From contig QCXZ01000001.1 in the NCBI GenBank assembly GCA_025024175.1, forward strand, positions 14,880,001-14,944,000: DNA of 64,000 nt, given 5' to 3'. Positions within the stretch are counted from its first letter, which is position 1; each line of letters begins with the position of its first letter. This stretch comes from Rhyzopertha dominica (Eukaryota > Arthropoda > Insecta > Coleoptera > Bostrichidae). Below the pieces are notes generated by a model that had not been told where the DNA came from, made no database searches, and saw only the letters and a list, made by a program, of their open reading frames with translations. A program made the translations under genes and the position numbers. Positions 22,930 to 36,592 of the stretch are shown in pieces.

Positions 22930-25900
22930 ACAAAGTTTACTCTAAAAGCTTTCGGTTTTTTGTTCTGTTTATTGTTAACAAATGACCAAAATAAATCTTT
23001 TTTCCATGGCTAACTGGATTAAAATCAGAATAAAACAGAAAAATAGCCATAAAACCTTCATTTTTTAATAATCTTATTAAGTTTTACATGATCAGGAAAC
23101 AAAAAAAATGACAGATTTTTTTGTAGCCATAGCTAAACATGAATTGCATCTAAAAAAAGCTAAGTTTACCAGATAATATGTTTCCGAAAGAATGCTGTAG
23201 TTATCAAATTTATTATTCGATATTATGGACGCTGAAAGCATTATCCCTCTCGTAGGTAAGTTTATGTTGTATCCCGAAAGTGGGAGCTTTTCAAAATATC
23301 TAGTAAACAAGAAAAGAATCCCCAGTGTGCATTAAATTAAACTCACAAACTGTAATCGTTCATGATTTAACATTCCTTCTGTCTTAGCTAGTTACCGAAA
23401 TCCCCACGCTAAACATCGAAAAAAGCTTAGCCTATATAAGGTGTTTCTAAAAGCAAAGTATTATATTTTTGACAAATTATTGTATAATGATACACAAATT
23501 TTATCCGGATACGTACATTATGTGGAAAACATAATCTATGAATTGCATATGTTTCCACGCAACCTATTTATTTCAGTAAGGAATCGTTCTTTAATATCCT
23601 AACAACTCGTCGATATGTGATTAACTCGTTCTAAAATGTGTAGCCGAATCAATCCTTCATATTTTAATTACTTTAAAGGTGCTTTTTTATTATCCATTAG
23701 TTTTATTCACCAGATTAGATATTTGTAACATGAGCACCAGGTAAATTCTCACTGTGAACTTTTTAAAGCTACCACTATTTCAACCTAATTTTAACGTTTT
23801 ATTCTTACTGCACCTAAATTTTCCTAAGAAATTGATAAGTATTTTGAATTGCCAAGAAGATGTTTATTCAATTTTAAAGCCGATGCATTTTAGATACCAT
23901 CACATTCAATCTGCAAAAAAATCCTAGTGAGTCAAATTTGTTTATACACTTTCGATTAAATACAATAATAAGTCTGCCGGCATTGAGAGCATTCAAAGGC
24001 AGAGGTCACGAAAAACTATTTTTCGTTAACATTTCGTTTCTTATGATTCAGAGGTCAATGGTTATTATTTAAATTGTAGGTTATCGAATTCTATACAAAA
24101 AGTTATGTTCTTTTTTTAATTTTAATTGACCATTTTCGTGGTTAGCGTTGATTACGAATAATTCCACTAAGGTGTTAAGATGCATAATACTATTACTATA
24201 TTCAGAAATATAACATATAATATTTACAATAGGAAGTTGTTTACCCGTATATTATAACACCCAGATAAATATTGCCTGGGAATTTTTTAATACGACGGAG
24301 CAACTCATCTGAATTCATTTCAATGCAGTTTTTTGCAAATCTTTAAAATCTGTTAATGGTCATTTTATGGGGCCGATGCTGTATTGACCGTTTATTTGAA
24401 TTGCAGAACTGTCCCGCCCAACTGGAAACAAAGGGCTTCTTTCTAAATATAGATACTGATTTTTACTAACTACTGTCAACATTTTACGCTATCTGTGTTA
24501 CAACTCTGCACTGCTATCGCGTTTTTGTATCATAAGGTCAAACTAGATAAAATATATAAAGGGCCAAAAAATTTAAAATGTTTACAGTAGTTGTAAATAG
24601 CAATTCAAGTATCACGCACTTTATGCACATAATGACGAGAAATACTTTCTTGCTTTAAATATATTCTAGTTTTCACTTTGGTTTCATGCTGAAGTGAGTA
24701 CAGCACGTAAGTCATAATATTCAAATACCTGCCATTATCTTAATTACTCAACATTGCACATGATATCTATTGTAATGAGGAAATGTCTACTAATGACATA
24801 ACAGTGTGAAAAACAAACCTAATGAAATGCAGTATGCGACTCTCATGCATACTAAATCTGCATGTGACACGAGATGTTTATTATAATAAAGTAATAAGAT
24901 AATAGCTTAATTTACTATCTATGATAAGTGTCATAATATCACAAACAATTGACATATGATGAATTACTGTCGCTATCAAGGACTTACTCGATAAACAATG
25001 TATCTGTTTTATTATGTCCTCATATGATGACAGCAATTAAGTAACATGAAGTCAGTCTGTAATGATGACAGTCGTTAGTGCCTATCTGACGTATAAAAGA
25101 AAGAATAAGATGATTCCATTCAAAACAATAATTATGACTAATTATATTGCAATACAAATGAAACATTGCAAAATGGTCCGACTGAGGATTTTAGGTATAG
25201 GGAGTGGAAGCACATCAAAACGGTACCTATTCGCACTCATGAGACAAATCTTAGATTTCTCATTTTTTAGCATCTGTATCTCGATTACTATTTTTATATT
25301 TTCGAAATAAATTTTTTGGGTCAGTAGGTTATTGTATTAGTAATTCAATTGAAAGTTTTCATTATAATTTGTTTTCGAGATATCTTTTTTAAAAAGGTAG
25401 TAGAATCCTATTATCTGATTCCTCAGCTTCCTGGGAACGATTGCTTAACGAAGCAAAGCAGGGAAAAATAAAAAAGTATTTACATTGAAATGCCCTACCG
25501 CGAGGAAATAATTTATTTTCTATAGGGTATTCAGTTTTCCACAGACGATAACTTACTCTGTTATTTTTAATGAAACATTCCGTACGTTATGGTATTTTTT
25601 AATTTCCCGCTTAATTCTACGTTGACTTTGTTAACCCTACATGTGGTCTGTTTTGGGCCGTTTCAACGCACTGTGTCATTTGGTGAAAGATTTGACGTTT
25701 GCAAGCTTAAGAGATTAGAGCATATCTTTGAAATTAAAAATAGATGAAACAATGCCGTTTTCGTCATTTGACAGAAAAAAAGTATCTTCTGTTATGGCGT
25801 GTGGTTTATTTCTTGTTCAACAGAGGTTGTCATGGTATAGGACTGACAATGTAAATCATTTCAAACACAGATTTCTTGATTTTTTTAAAATAGAACGCTA

Positions 25901-26775
25901 TAATTATTTCTACGTGGTTATATTCACAATTAAATTCCATTTTATATGATATAAGGTTGTTGGTATGTCCCACATAGGTAAAGTTTTTGCAAAATTTGCA
26001 AAATAACTACTTTTACTGTTTGTTTTATAGATATCAAGTTACCATAGGGTTTGACATTTGCAATTGTTTGTTATTTAAGAACTATGACTACAAATCAGCG
26101 CTGTTCATAAGAGTCAGTTCTGTTAATGTTTTATTTGTAGATTTTCCGATAATTAATTGTAATAAATTACTTCCACATCCAACGGATGAGTATTGTATCG
26201 CGAGAAAAATTTTCAAAAATTTTTATTTGCTCATTCGCTTTAAAATGGTCGAAAACGCAAAAAAAACAAAATTTCAGCAAAAAAATTCTTGTCTGTGTGT
26301 CTGTGATTTTGTTTGAAGACACGGTAGCTTTTGAAAGACTTAATATATGAACTTAAAATTTGGCAAACGTATAAATCTCAACTATCCAAAGCGACCTATT
26401 GTTTGTGGAGTAAGTAGGGTATCGAGAAGGAGGCAAAATTGGAGGGTACCTACCCTTTTTGCAAATTTTTATTTTTTTCGAATTTTCGAATTATTTGGAA
26501 AAAAACAGATTTTAAAATTTATATATTTTTGCTAATATCACGAGGACTTTGTCTTCGAAAAATTGTGTAGAGACAAAATGCTCAAAATCTGATTACTAAT
26601 CGTATAGTATAAGAAATAGAAACGTAAATGTCATTTTGACAATTGGATGTGGAAGTATTGATTCCATTTGCAGCGATTTTTTTCAAAGCACCACCATGTT
26701 TATCCTCGGTGTAGCCGATCTAAGTTTTTTAGCATCAAAACTATATTCAAAAATATCCGGAACGGCGACATCTTA
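22930..26775. other. AT-rich spacer, nothing recognised
   Basis: Low GC, short chance open frames only (for example 25728-25949 and 25987-26316), without homology or splice context. No terminal repeats were found. Confidence 0.4.
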
Positions 26776-26779
26776 AACC

Positions 26780-27090
26780 TGAAGCTTTCGAAAGGTTAAA
26801 TGTAAGATTTTCTGTCACTGGAAATGCACTACCCCACCTCATCGTGATAAAGTGGTTCTAAGTGAGGAAAACGAAATTAGCGTACTAACAGCAACCGTCG
26901 AAAATTTACATGCTAGTTAAAGTGGTTTAGCCATTCAAATTTATATAAGTCGCGCATCAGCAGGTAGAATTTTGCGAAGGTACAAATTTCACCCTTACTG
27001 TATCCAGCTTCATCAAGAACTTTTCGAAAACAATTCTGTCAATAGTTAAGGGCAACATTGCTGGAATATCCTGATTTTTTTTAAAGACCT
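26780..27090 (+). pseudogene. N-terminal fragment of a GAPPH-family transposase
   Basis: Frames read SRISAGRILRRYKFHPYCIQ-type text followed by LHQELFENNSVNS, the DNA-binding helix-turn-helix and linker of the same family as 22180. Stops interrupt it. Confidence 0.6.
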
Positions 27091-27140
27091 TTGGTCCGGT
27101 TAGGCCACTTTTCACAACAATAAGAAGAAAAAGAAAACAG

Positions 27141-27640
27141 GTATTTATTTTGAGAGGTAGAAATATTCTGATACATCAATAAGAACACCCAGTAACACTT
27201 GTTTTATTTAAATAAATTTTGGTGCACGTTTTGTTTTTATTAAGACAAAAGACTGATCCCTGCTCACAACAGCAGATCACCTTTGGTCTTCATCAAAGGC
27301 AACATAGTTACGTAGGGTTTTATCCATGAAGTAGTGGAAATACTGTTGCATACCGTTCCTCGGGGCCTTCTCCAATCCACTTTTTAATCAATATAATGCG
27401 CGGCCACATGTATCACCCATGGAACTCATTTGACGTAATCACCTGATTGAGTCGGTGACCAAATATGTTATAATTAATAAGTGAATACAGTTCTTACTTA
27501 CACGAGCAGAGCAATTATTACTGGATATTTTTATTTTTATATTGCAGTCTACAGTATACAAACAAAATTGCGTGTAACATGATTGTACAGAGAAAGTTAT
27601 TAAAGTATTTAAAAATGGAATTCTTCAACACTGAAGATAC
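27141..27640 (+). pseudogene. Tc1-like transposase remnant, copy A
   Basis: Contains the Tc1-like reading LVFIKGN, FIHEVVE, TVP and then PRGLLQSTF with NIMRGHMYHP, corresponding to the region around QDNARPH. Shares about 450 bp with the copy at 31410, including both flanks (AGAAATATTCTGA at the left, ACATGATTGTACAGA at the right), so both derive from one element already damaged before it spread. Confidence 0.6.
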
Positions 27641-27649
27641 TTAATGTTG

Positions 27650-29120
27650 TCTTTAATCAGCTTTTCCGAAATAACTTTTAACCTTTTTTTTAAATAATTT
27701 CAACATTATGTAATCAGAAAAATATCTCAAAAACAAATAATAATTGCACTCTTCATGCCCGAAACCTCCAAATTTTATAGAAAAAAACCGTGTGCAATTA
27801 TTTTCTATAACTATAATGATCGAAGATAAAAATATGTTTTTCTGCATTATAATTGTTGTTATTCTTGATGCAAGTACAGTGGACTTCTGTAGCGACTCAA
27901 TTTAACACTCTTATATCGCAGTACACAAAAGCCCGAGGTAACACCCGAACGTTCTAGACTTAAAACAATACTATTAGCTATATTTAAGGCTTACTGTTCA
28001 TCGAAGAACATTAGCATAAGATTTACATTTTTCGTCATTCGTGTACGTCCAGTGACTTAGCGCTTCCGTGACTTCATTAGTGTCTAGTTCAAAAGATTCA
28101 GTGACTATGTGCAATATAATGTGCAGACAAGTTTCATCTGTAGGTAAGTTTTGCTCACCTCCTTCCGGGAAACCATAACCGGCATGTTCTGATTTCACCC
28201 GCAAAAAAAAATGTTTCAGGTGGCGGTTAACCTCAAATATAGACGTCATTTAGTCAGTTACCGCAGTCAATACCGTTTGACGTTACTTGTGATTTTAATC
28301 ATAATTTGTACGCGTAGTATACAATTACTCACAGACGGTGTGCAAAAACTCACAGAGCAAAAGCAGACCTTGACTCCGTCAGCAAAACACGTTTCTTAAA
28401 AGCCTTGTTTACGAAAATAACAAATGCTTGATCCAATGTTTTAGTTAAATAAATGCTAATTGGCAAATTACTTGCCTACAAAACTTGCACGTACAGCTTT
28501 CAACGAACTCGAATATTGACTTCCGTGGAGTACTACTAGGAAATGTATTCGTATTTGTTTAACAATTGGATGTATGTATATAATATAGATAATCCTTAGA
28601 TTTAAACCTTTTTTTGTTAAGTAGGCTAAATTTGGACCCCTTAAAAGGAGTGGCGCTATTTATCTGAAATACTGCAAAACAAAAATAACAAGGTTGCCAA
28701 TAACGCAAGGTAGTAGAAAACAGCTGCTAAGTGCAAACAACAATCAAGTGGTCGTTAAATAATTGGAGAAATTTAAATAAAATCATCTCTAAATGGACCA
28801 CTATTTCATCTGTCAACGAATGCTGATGTATATTATATTTTAAATAAATGTTATTAAATATTAGATGCTCAAATACTAAGCATAAACTTGAAGATAAATC
28901 GTTGTTGCTGATGTCGGTTAGACGTGCAAGAAGTGGCCCCACTGGCTGTAATTTTTAAATTATGCACCACTTCGTAAAATAGAAACCGAAAATTTCCACA
29001 TAGTGAAACAAATTTACAGCATCCGGACGCACGAATTGTCCATCTGATGATACAAGTAACTGTGTAACGGAAAATTATCACCAATCAATCATTGCTGAAA
29101 CCGAATTGCGTGTAACAACA
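27650..29120. other. Spacer, nothing recognised
   Basis: An 83-codon minus-strand frame at 27998-28249 is the longest and is unrecognised. No other support for a gene. Confidence 0.35.
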
Positions 29121-29640
29121 TATATGTAAGTGGCAATATCAATAAGAAACGAACACTAGAGAAGATAATATTTCAAATGGGAGGGATGATGCGAATAGGA
29201 TGCAGAACCGTGAGGCAGAAAAGACGTTATGGACACGTAATGAAAATACTATATCTGAAGAATACTCAGCTGGTGGCGAAAATGATTAAGAGTCAATTGC
29301 CGAAAATGAATTGCATGCAACAGCTGATTTCCATGTAAGCAACGATATTTAATTAGAAACGAATGCCAGAGAACAGAATATATAGAATGAGAGATTGAAA
29401 GGGATGCTACGCGTAGACGTCAAAAGCGAGGAGCTGTCGATGTGTTATCAAAGGGACGTGTCGTTTAATATAAAGGATTGTGTGTTAGTTGATATCCACA
29501 AGGTTGATAAAGGACCAGCGGATCCCCAAAACCTTGTAATAATTTTAGACTGCAAACACGGTTGTATATCAAGTTGGTGCCCGTGAATTCTGAAGGGGCG
29601 CGGGTTCGAGGGTCCCGAATAATTTATGTATAAAGTGTAA
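29120..29640 (+). pseudogene. Possible retro-integrase (KRBA2-like) C-terminal fragment
   Basis: FNIKDCVLVDIHKVDKGPAD (29464 onward) followed by PQNLVIILDCKHG resembles the conserved DxVxVPIPxVDRGxxDPRNxL block at the end of KRAB-A-domain-containing-2-like, retroelement-derived proteins. An upstream 70-bp stretch (AAACGAA..CCAGAGAA) is partly duplicated at 29144 and 29359. Weak, memory-based match. Confidence 0.35.
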
Positions 29641-30263
29641 AGAAGCGTTTTTGATACTTATCAAATCTTTGTCAGCCGTGACTGAATTTTTTGCGATCTT
29701 AATCACACGTAAATTTTTGCAAATTTTGCAAAATACACAAGAGCCCATACATCCCCATCCGCGGGCTCGGTAGCTTTTCTCCACGATCCTGTTTCCGAGA
29801 CAGGCAAACGTGGACTTGTCAAAAGAACTATAGCTAAGAGAAGCTGAGACCTCGGGTGGGATAGGATGTGCCTTTCTTAAATCTAAGAAACTATGTAAGT
29901 CGTCACCAAAACAGTTTTTCTTACGCGAGTAAATTTTTCTGTTTACCTACATTAGAACGTATGTAATAAAAAATTTCTAAATTTGTTAGTCGCTCAGTTT
30001 TTTGTATGACTAGTAGGTTCGACTGTATAAATAATGATGCATAATGATTTTGAAACATAGACACACACAGAGATAGACGCGGTGTACAGTACACAAGATG
30101 GATATCCATATTCAACGACCTTGTTATTTGTACGATATATATAACAACATATGGACAATTCAGGCGTTCGAATGCTGTAAAGATAGTGCATAAATTAAAA
30201 ATTACAACATGAAATCGGTATCAATTTCGTTTAAATGTACAATTGCGAAATATGAATTCGACA

Positions 30264-31287
30264 TATACAGGGTGATTCACTACCAACCGGTTTTATCTTG
30301 AAAATTCGATGAAAACGTACCCAAGAATTTTACTAAAATATTTTGAAATTTCTAAGATTCTCGCTAGGGGACGTATTTGGCATCATGTTACAAATAAACT
30401 CAAATAAATCCAAAATTTTCTGATAAAATGTAGTTGGAAATATAACTTTTAGAATCTGTCTAATACTCTGTGACTATCGAGGTGTCAATGGTATTCATGA
30501 ATTTTGGTAGTGCGGCTGTTGCTTTTGAAGAAAACTATTAATCTTTTAAAATAATTGTGTCTTGTGTACTATTATGGCTATAACTTCAAAACGAGAAAAG
30601 CTATCAACCTCACGTGTTTACCACAGTTTTTCATAAATAATGGCTTACAAGGCAAAGTGAAAAAGTATGCCGTCCTATGTAATTTTTCTTCAGAATCAAG
30701 AAGAAAATCCTTTTTTTATTCTTCGTCTTGTTTGTACTATTTTGGCAATAAATTTAGAACAAAAAATGATACTCACCTTCTTATATAATAGCTTATAAAA
30801 CGAAGTGAAAAAATTTACCGCACTACTCGTACTTAATTTTTTTTGAGGAATCGAGGAAAGTATGCCAGTTTTCTAAATGACGCCCTATGTACAGAAACTG
30901 ATTTATGAAAAATTTATCTTTAAATATTGATCTTCTTCAAAATCTCTGTAAAGTAGGTCCTAAACCGTTAAATTTGGTTCAGGCTTTTAAAAGATACATT
31001 ATCTAGAAATTTTGCTTTGTAGTGTTGTTACCATGGCTACTAGAGAACAAATGTTCTTAAAAGACCTTTAGATAATGAAACAGAGATTCTAAAATTTTAT
31101 TTTCACCTACATATTATCGACAAATTTTGGATTTATATGTAACGTGATGTCAAATTCGCTCCCTAGCAGGAAAGTTAGGAACTGCAAAATATTTTTAGTG
31201 GATTTATCTGAAACGTTTTATTAAAACGATAGAACGGGTGGTTTTCAAGATACAGCAGCATCGTATGCATAGTAAATCACCATTATA
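30264..31287. mobile_element. 1-kb fold-back TIR element (TATACAGGGTGATTCAC ends)
   Basis: The left end TATACAGGGTGATTCAC matches the right end GTAAATCACCATTATA inverted. Symmetry continues inward: TTATCTTGAAAA with TTTTCAAGATAC; CTCGCTAGGGGACG with CGCTCCCTAGCAGG; AAATCCAAAATTT with AAATTTTGGATTT. TA dinucleotides flank both ends, as for Tc1/mariner-class elements. No transposase is encoded, so it would be a MITE-like derivative. Confidence 0.75.
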
Positions 31288-31409
31288 CCTACTATGGTCT
31301 TCTTTTTTGAGGGGGCGAATTTATTATTGATATTTTTATTAACAATTATCCCAAACTATCTAGGATCCAGGTATCTTTGCAACATTGAATTCATCAAGTG
31401 TTTGCGAAA

Positions 31410-31870
31410 ATGCTTGTTTTAAACGTGCCGACAAAAAATAAGAAAAAGCGAGATAGAAATATTCTGACTGATACAGGAATAAGAACACTCAGTAATACTT
31501 GTTTTATTTCAATAAATTTTGGCGCACGTTTTGTTTTTATTAAAACAAAAAAATCGATCACTGCTCACGACAGCAGATGGCAACATGACCACGCGACGTT
31601 TTATCCAGGAAGTAGTATTGTTGCTGTTGTCTGTACCCTACTTCAGGACCCTCTCCAATACACTTTTTAAACAATATAATGCACATCCACATGCATCACC
31701 CATGAAACATATTTGGCACAATCACCTGATTGAGTCGGTTACCAAATGAATGCAGTTCTTTCTTGTCCAATAGAACAATTATTACTGGATCTTTTTATTT
31801 CTATATGTCAGTCTCTAGTATACAAATGAAATTGCGAGTAACATGATTGTACAGAAAAAGTTATTGAAGC
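31410..31870 (+). pseudogene. Tc1-like transposase remnant, copy B
   Basis: Homologous to copy A at 27141. The frame at 31519-31749 keeps RRFIQEVVLLLLSVP and QYNAHPHASPMKHIWHN, a decayed QDNARPH and the following segment. Confidence 0.6.
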
Positions 31871-32814
31871 ACTTCTCCAGCGTATGGCTTTGTGATATAT
31901 TTTTACATAACGCTTCGCGCTTATATAGACTTTTACAATCCTTTATTGGGCAAAGTGTCTGTAATTCTGAGAGTAATAACGGTGAAAATCCTTGATGAAT
32001 TCAAGTTTTTGTTTATAATTACTTTAGTCGGTAAAAAATAAATTAATGATTCACCATCTATTGATTCATTTAACCGGCAACCTGTGTTGACTGATAATCC
32101 TGATTGTAAATACAAATATGTGAAATTGCCCGGGCAAAGGTCCCTAACTGACTAAGGCTTTTGATTATGTTATGCAGCTCTAGCTTAAACACATTATAAA
32201 AGGTGTAGGGCAATGGACGTTCTACCTTGTTAATGTAGTGCTGTGTTGAGGGAAAAAAGGCTTCCTGCAACATTAACAGAACTTATAAGACTGGGTTTAA
32301 ATAAAAGCCTTAGGTAAAAATCTTAATATTTGTGAAAGATATTTCAGACAATCAGATGTTTTATTTGGTCAATTTGGACCAGTGTAGTGTAAGTCAGCCT
32401 TATCTGAGAGTGTTGAACCAATAACATGCGAGCATTAATCCATTAACAGCATAACCCTTTCTATAATGCATAAGACGCCTCTACGTTAATAAGTACGGGT
32501 GTATCGAAAATACAGTCTACCCACAATTTATATCTTAAAATTTTCACAAAATAGATACCAGGATTTTAGTAGCCAACAAGAAGTTTTAAGAGTAATTCTG
32601 TCAATCTATGATCCCCTGGGCCTGACGGGATATTATGTTACTGCAAGATTTATCGAGAAGTGGAGTGAATCGGGCTGAAAAAATTAAATTAAAAAAAATA
32701 AAAAAAAAAGATGTGAATACCTAGGTTTTTTGAAACATTTATTTTCAATTATTTGAAACTTATTTTTTAGGTACAGACAAATAAAAGAAGCTTGTCGCAG
32801 AAATAAGAAAAATA

Positions 32815-33780
32815 GCTACATAAGATGTTGAAGGTGCCCTCCTTCCATTTCTAACCATACACAACATCTTTGCCTAAAAGATGTTGAAACTTTATGTGAG
32901 AGAGCTGTTGCCCTCAGTGCCATTTAAGCGAAATTCTGCGAACTAGGCGGTAATAACTGCGATAGACAACGACTTAGTGCAGATTCCTACCGCAGGCTTG
33001 TAGCGTCGTAAGGTCAGACTGACCGCGGCATATGTTTTGTTATAATACTGTTATAACACTCTCTCTGAAACTCCCTCATTGGCTCTGATTTGTTGGAATT
33101 TTTTATTAATCCGTAGCTGCAGGTCATCGAGGCTATTTACACTAGTACCATAAATTAGCGTTCCCAAATGTAAAAAGCAGTCTAGATCTTGCAGGACATA
33201 ATACAATTCCGCTCCTTCTTACCTGGAAAAGTTTGGTGTAAATGTTCTCTAACGGCAATCGAAACCTGAGATGATGGAATTACATTAATTTGTTGCATTT
33301 GGGCTAAAGGAATGTCATCAAAAAGATTACCCATTGTATTCTGCAGAAAGTTTGGGTAAGCGCTTCTTAATCGGTTTGGTACAACAGGACCTAGTCAGCT
33401 GTCTCCTACAAGCCTACAATAATACCCATCCAAATGTTTAATAAAAATGTGTGTAATATCTAGATTCCATTAGAGCTTTAGGATTTTCGTTGGCCTAAAC
33501 ACACGCATTGTGAAAAAGAATATTGACAAGGAAACGGAGGTTTTCAGTACTTATGCTTTATCCGTGCTAGAATTTCTTCTTCTCCAATAGTAAATACTGA
33601 CCTAGGTCTTCTGGATAAATAGCATTGTTTAATCAAAAAACCGCTATCACGCAAATCTTTAGTAAATTCTTCCAAACATAGGATGTGAAGGAGTCTGGTT
33701 ATATGGATAATAAAGATAAATTCTACGTTAGCGTAAACAGCCATTCGTTTGTACACTGACAACAGTTAAATACTTTATGT
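32815..33780 (-). pseudogene. Decayed GAPPH-family transposase (minus strand)
   Basis: From the high-coordinate end: LEEFTKDLRDSGFLIKQ, SRRPRSVFTIGEEEILARI (linker after the helix-turn-helix), LGPVVPNRLRSAYPNFLQNT, LFDDIPLAQMQQINVI, SIAVREHLHQTFPG, LRINKKFQQIRANEG-like text and the C-terminus RCCVWLEMEGGHLQHLM with stop at about 32818. The QHDGAPPH box is gone. Multiple stops. It has a different sequence from the 22180 copy, so a separate lineage. Confidence 0.68.
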
Positions 33781-33789
33781 TTATTTCAC

Positions 33790-34860
33790 AAAACATCAGC
33801 GAACTGTGATAAGAAAATGCAAGGTTTTGCAAAATAAAAAAGGACGTAAAAAAGAATAACGTTCCACATCTCTCAAACCGTTACTTTGCGGATCCATGTT
33901 TATTAAAACCCTATTTTTTATTTTGGTCCATACTGTCACTTCTTAAACATTTTACACTCTTTCTTCAACACCCAGTGTATTATCTGTCTATATTGTGAAG
34001 TACTATATTGTATCAGCAACAAAATGGTCGTAGATTTCTATGTACGAAATGGTACCCTAATAAAACATGGCAGTGAGCATCAATTTTAACTACTCAGCCA
34101 TTCCTACACATCCATATAATCACATAAAGCAATACGATTTCTTGTATCCTATTAGGCATCTTAATCAATCATAAATGAATTGCTACTGTCCAAGGTATTT
34201 GTCACTTCAAGTAATAAATCTACCAACCGAAGCTTCTTTTAGAATAAAGTTGACATCTTTCTTCGAAAGAATAATTTTAGTGAAGTTGTTATCATATTAC
34301 GCGTAATAATATTGTACCTACAGTAATTACACAAAAGATCATTATTTCAGCTAACTTTTTGTGCGGTTTTGCCCCCACTTCAACAGCAACCATATACTTA
34401 AACACCTACTAGTGTGTGTCTTGAGAGAGCAACCTGAGGAAGGTCAATACATTTCTAGGTTTTATTTTTCTNGTCTTGAGACGTTCCAAATATTTTATTA
34501 NGAGAACCTTGTGAAAAACCGACTCAGNTATAACTGTACGGCTTGCTACAGCAATGACCTTTTTAACAAGACCTTGTCCTGCCCAGCATTATTAATTTAA
34601 TAACATAATAAAACTCAGGCTCATTGAATTACACAATTATTCTTCCTAGGACTGTATATAGCAATAGAGTATTTAGATCACTGACTCGGCTCTTGCTTGA
34701 TAGTTGCATAATTAGTTTAGTCTGTGGTAGATTGTTGAATGACCGAACGCATAGGTCACGTGATTACTGTTTCCACCTCCACGTCATTCCTCTGCTATGG
34801 TACACCTTCTTCAGGTAAACCAGGTCCACTTCTGATGTGCACGAGATTATTTCTGTGACG
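33790..34860. other. Spacer, nothing recognised
   Basis: Three N at 34472-34528. No exon-like structure apart from the initiator and tiny exon that follow. Confidence 0.35.
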
Positions 34861-34904
34861 CGCATGCTTAAATTGTAGCTCACTGAAAACGGAGGACACA
34901 ATCT

Positions 34905-34920
34905 CCTCTCAGTTGTTTCA
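34905..34920 (+). promoter_or_regulatory. Initiator-like TCAGTTG, possible core promoter of gene 1
   Basis: TCAGTTG at 34909-34915 matches the arthropod initiator consensus (TCAGT/TCATT type). It lies 71 nt upstream of the ATG-donor exon at 34982. No TATA box and no clear downstream promoter element were seen at +28. Support is by position and motif only. Confidence 0.3.
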
Positions 34921-34981
34921 GGACTAACTCTTTTTAGAGGAAGAGTTTTGCGTGTTGTGACAATTTTAAAGCGGAAATAGA

Positions 34982-34988
34982 ATGCCTG
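34982..34988 (+). CDS. Candidate proximal first coding exon of gene 1 (Met-Pro)
   Basis: ATG CCT G followed by the donor GTATGT leaves one base over, exactly what the phase-1 acceptor at 41571 needs, giving Met-Pro-Ala-Ala-Ala. About 70 nt upstream is a TCAGTTG initiator-like element (A at 34911), typical of arthropod core promoters, in a locally less AT-rich stretch. The intron would be 6.6 kb. The exon is tiny, so chance cannot be excluded; the 16411 exon is a rival or an alternative promoter. Confidence 0.4.
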
Positions 34989-35592
34989 GTATGTACTATT
35001 TTATTAAGTGGCATGCTGTATGGTTTATTGAGCGCGTTGCATTTACCACGTGGTAGTGGAAAAACTTGGTATTGATCCAGTAAACGGCGTACCGTCATGC
35101 GAAGGCTATTTGTTGTAATCTACTTTTGTTATTCAATTGGGTTATTGTTTACAAATTAGATTTTGCTCAACAGCTTAGGTAAGGGTATCGATGAATATAA
35201 GTCATTTAGAGCCATCAAAAATAGAGTCAGTCTATATGAGATAAGTTATGGCGTTTGTCTTAAATTTTGGCGTATTTTTGTGTTCTCGGGAAGTTTTTTT
35301 CCATACAACGGAAGAAGGTAATTAATTCCTAAGTGATTTATAGTTCATTTAGATCCATAATATAGGTAGGTCCTCTTGTCAAGAATTACCTACAAGTTCA
35401 TTATCAATGACATCCGCACTGATTAAACTGGTTTATAATTTGTTGGTTTTTAACCAATATAACGTGTTTGTTTCAAAATATGCCATATAAACAAGGCATA
35501 AGTTAATGTTTTAATATATGTGCCTGGATCGATTAAATGTAGTTGCAGCTGCATGAAGTTCTAAAATACTTTTCAAAGTGGTGATGCAGCGC

Positions 35593-35603
35593 CAGTGGCG
35601 GCT
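35593..35603 (+). repeat. Isolated CAGTGGCGGCT terminus
   Basis: Identical over 11 bases to the end of the element at 42909; no matching opposite end was found nearby. Probably a solo or truncated copy. Confidence 0.4.
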
Positions 35604-36592
35604 TTGCTCATTTGTTTGAGCAGTATACCATTCGGCAATGGTCTGTGCTTTTCTAAAATATCTTACTATCAAAACATTATACGAGTATATCTACTAAGAT
35701 TTTCATCCATCATCGTTATTTTTTTCTAATTATCGGAATAGCTTTTATTTTGTATTATACATATTATAGCTTTTTGCAGGCAGCATTTTTTCGACAAACA
35801 TTCATGTTAGATGAAAAAAAGGAAGGGCAGCTAACAATTAATCATATAATTAATATACGTGTTAAATTAGAATTTCAATAAGCACAGTTCATTTTAAGAC
35901 CCGTCCCTAATGAAAAGATGTTAACGTAGTATTAAATAGGTTACCTATTAAGGGTTCCCAGCTTATATTTCTTGGTTAAAATAAAAAACTGCGATTAAAC
36001 TGTTGGAGCAAAACACGCTGTCATTGTATAAAGCTATTGAACTTCATAACTGCAGTCCTTTGAATTGTAAATTAAAATTTGAACCAATAACCAGTATTAT
36101 AAAGTGATAAAATGCCGTATTCTCAAGAATATAAATAGTATGAAAATGCAACACACCTTTTGTTTTTCAACATACATAAACTAAAAGAAAAAGTTGATTC
36201 ACGAAAAATTATGGGTCACAAACCTTTGAAATAATCTGGGTAGTTTAACTATAAATCATGTTGCACTCCTAAAACATATCTTCAGCAAAAATATTTTTAC
36301 TGATATAATTGTTACTTATTAATTGTAGAATAATTGTCTTCTTAGTATATAACACCCAAGCATAGATTTTTGTGATTATTTTTCCGACCCAAATATCGAC
36401 CAATAGAATTGCACCATTCGACGTCACGTGGTACAACCTACATGGTATTATACTGATAATTTTTGATTATTTTCTCTGGTAGTTGCTATATATAAAAAAC
36501 AAAACATGATCCAGTCAAATTAACCACACGTCAAACTGACAGGTTGAATTCAATTGTGAAAATTGGAGAAAAATCGGAAAAATAATCCCCCG

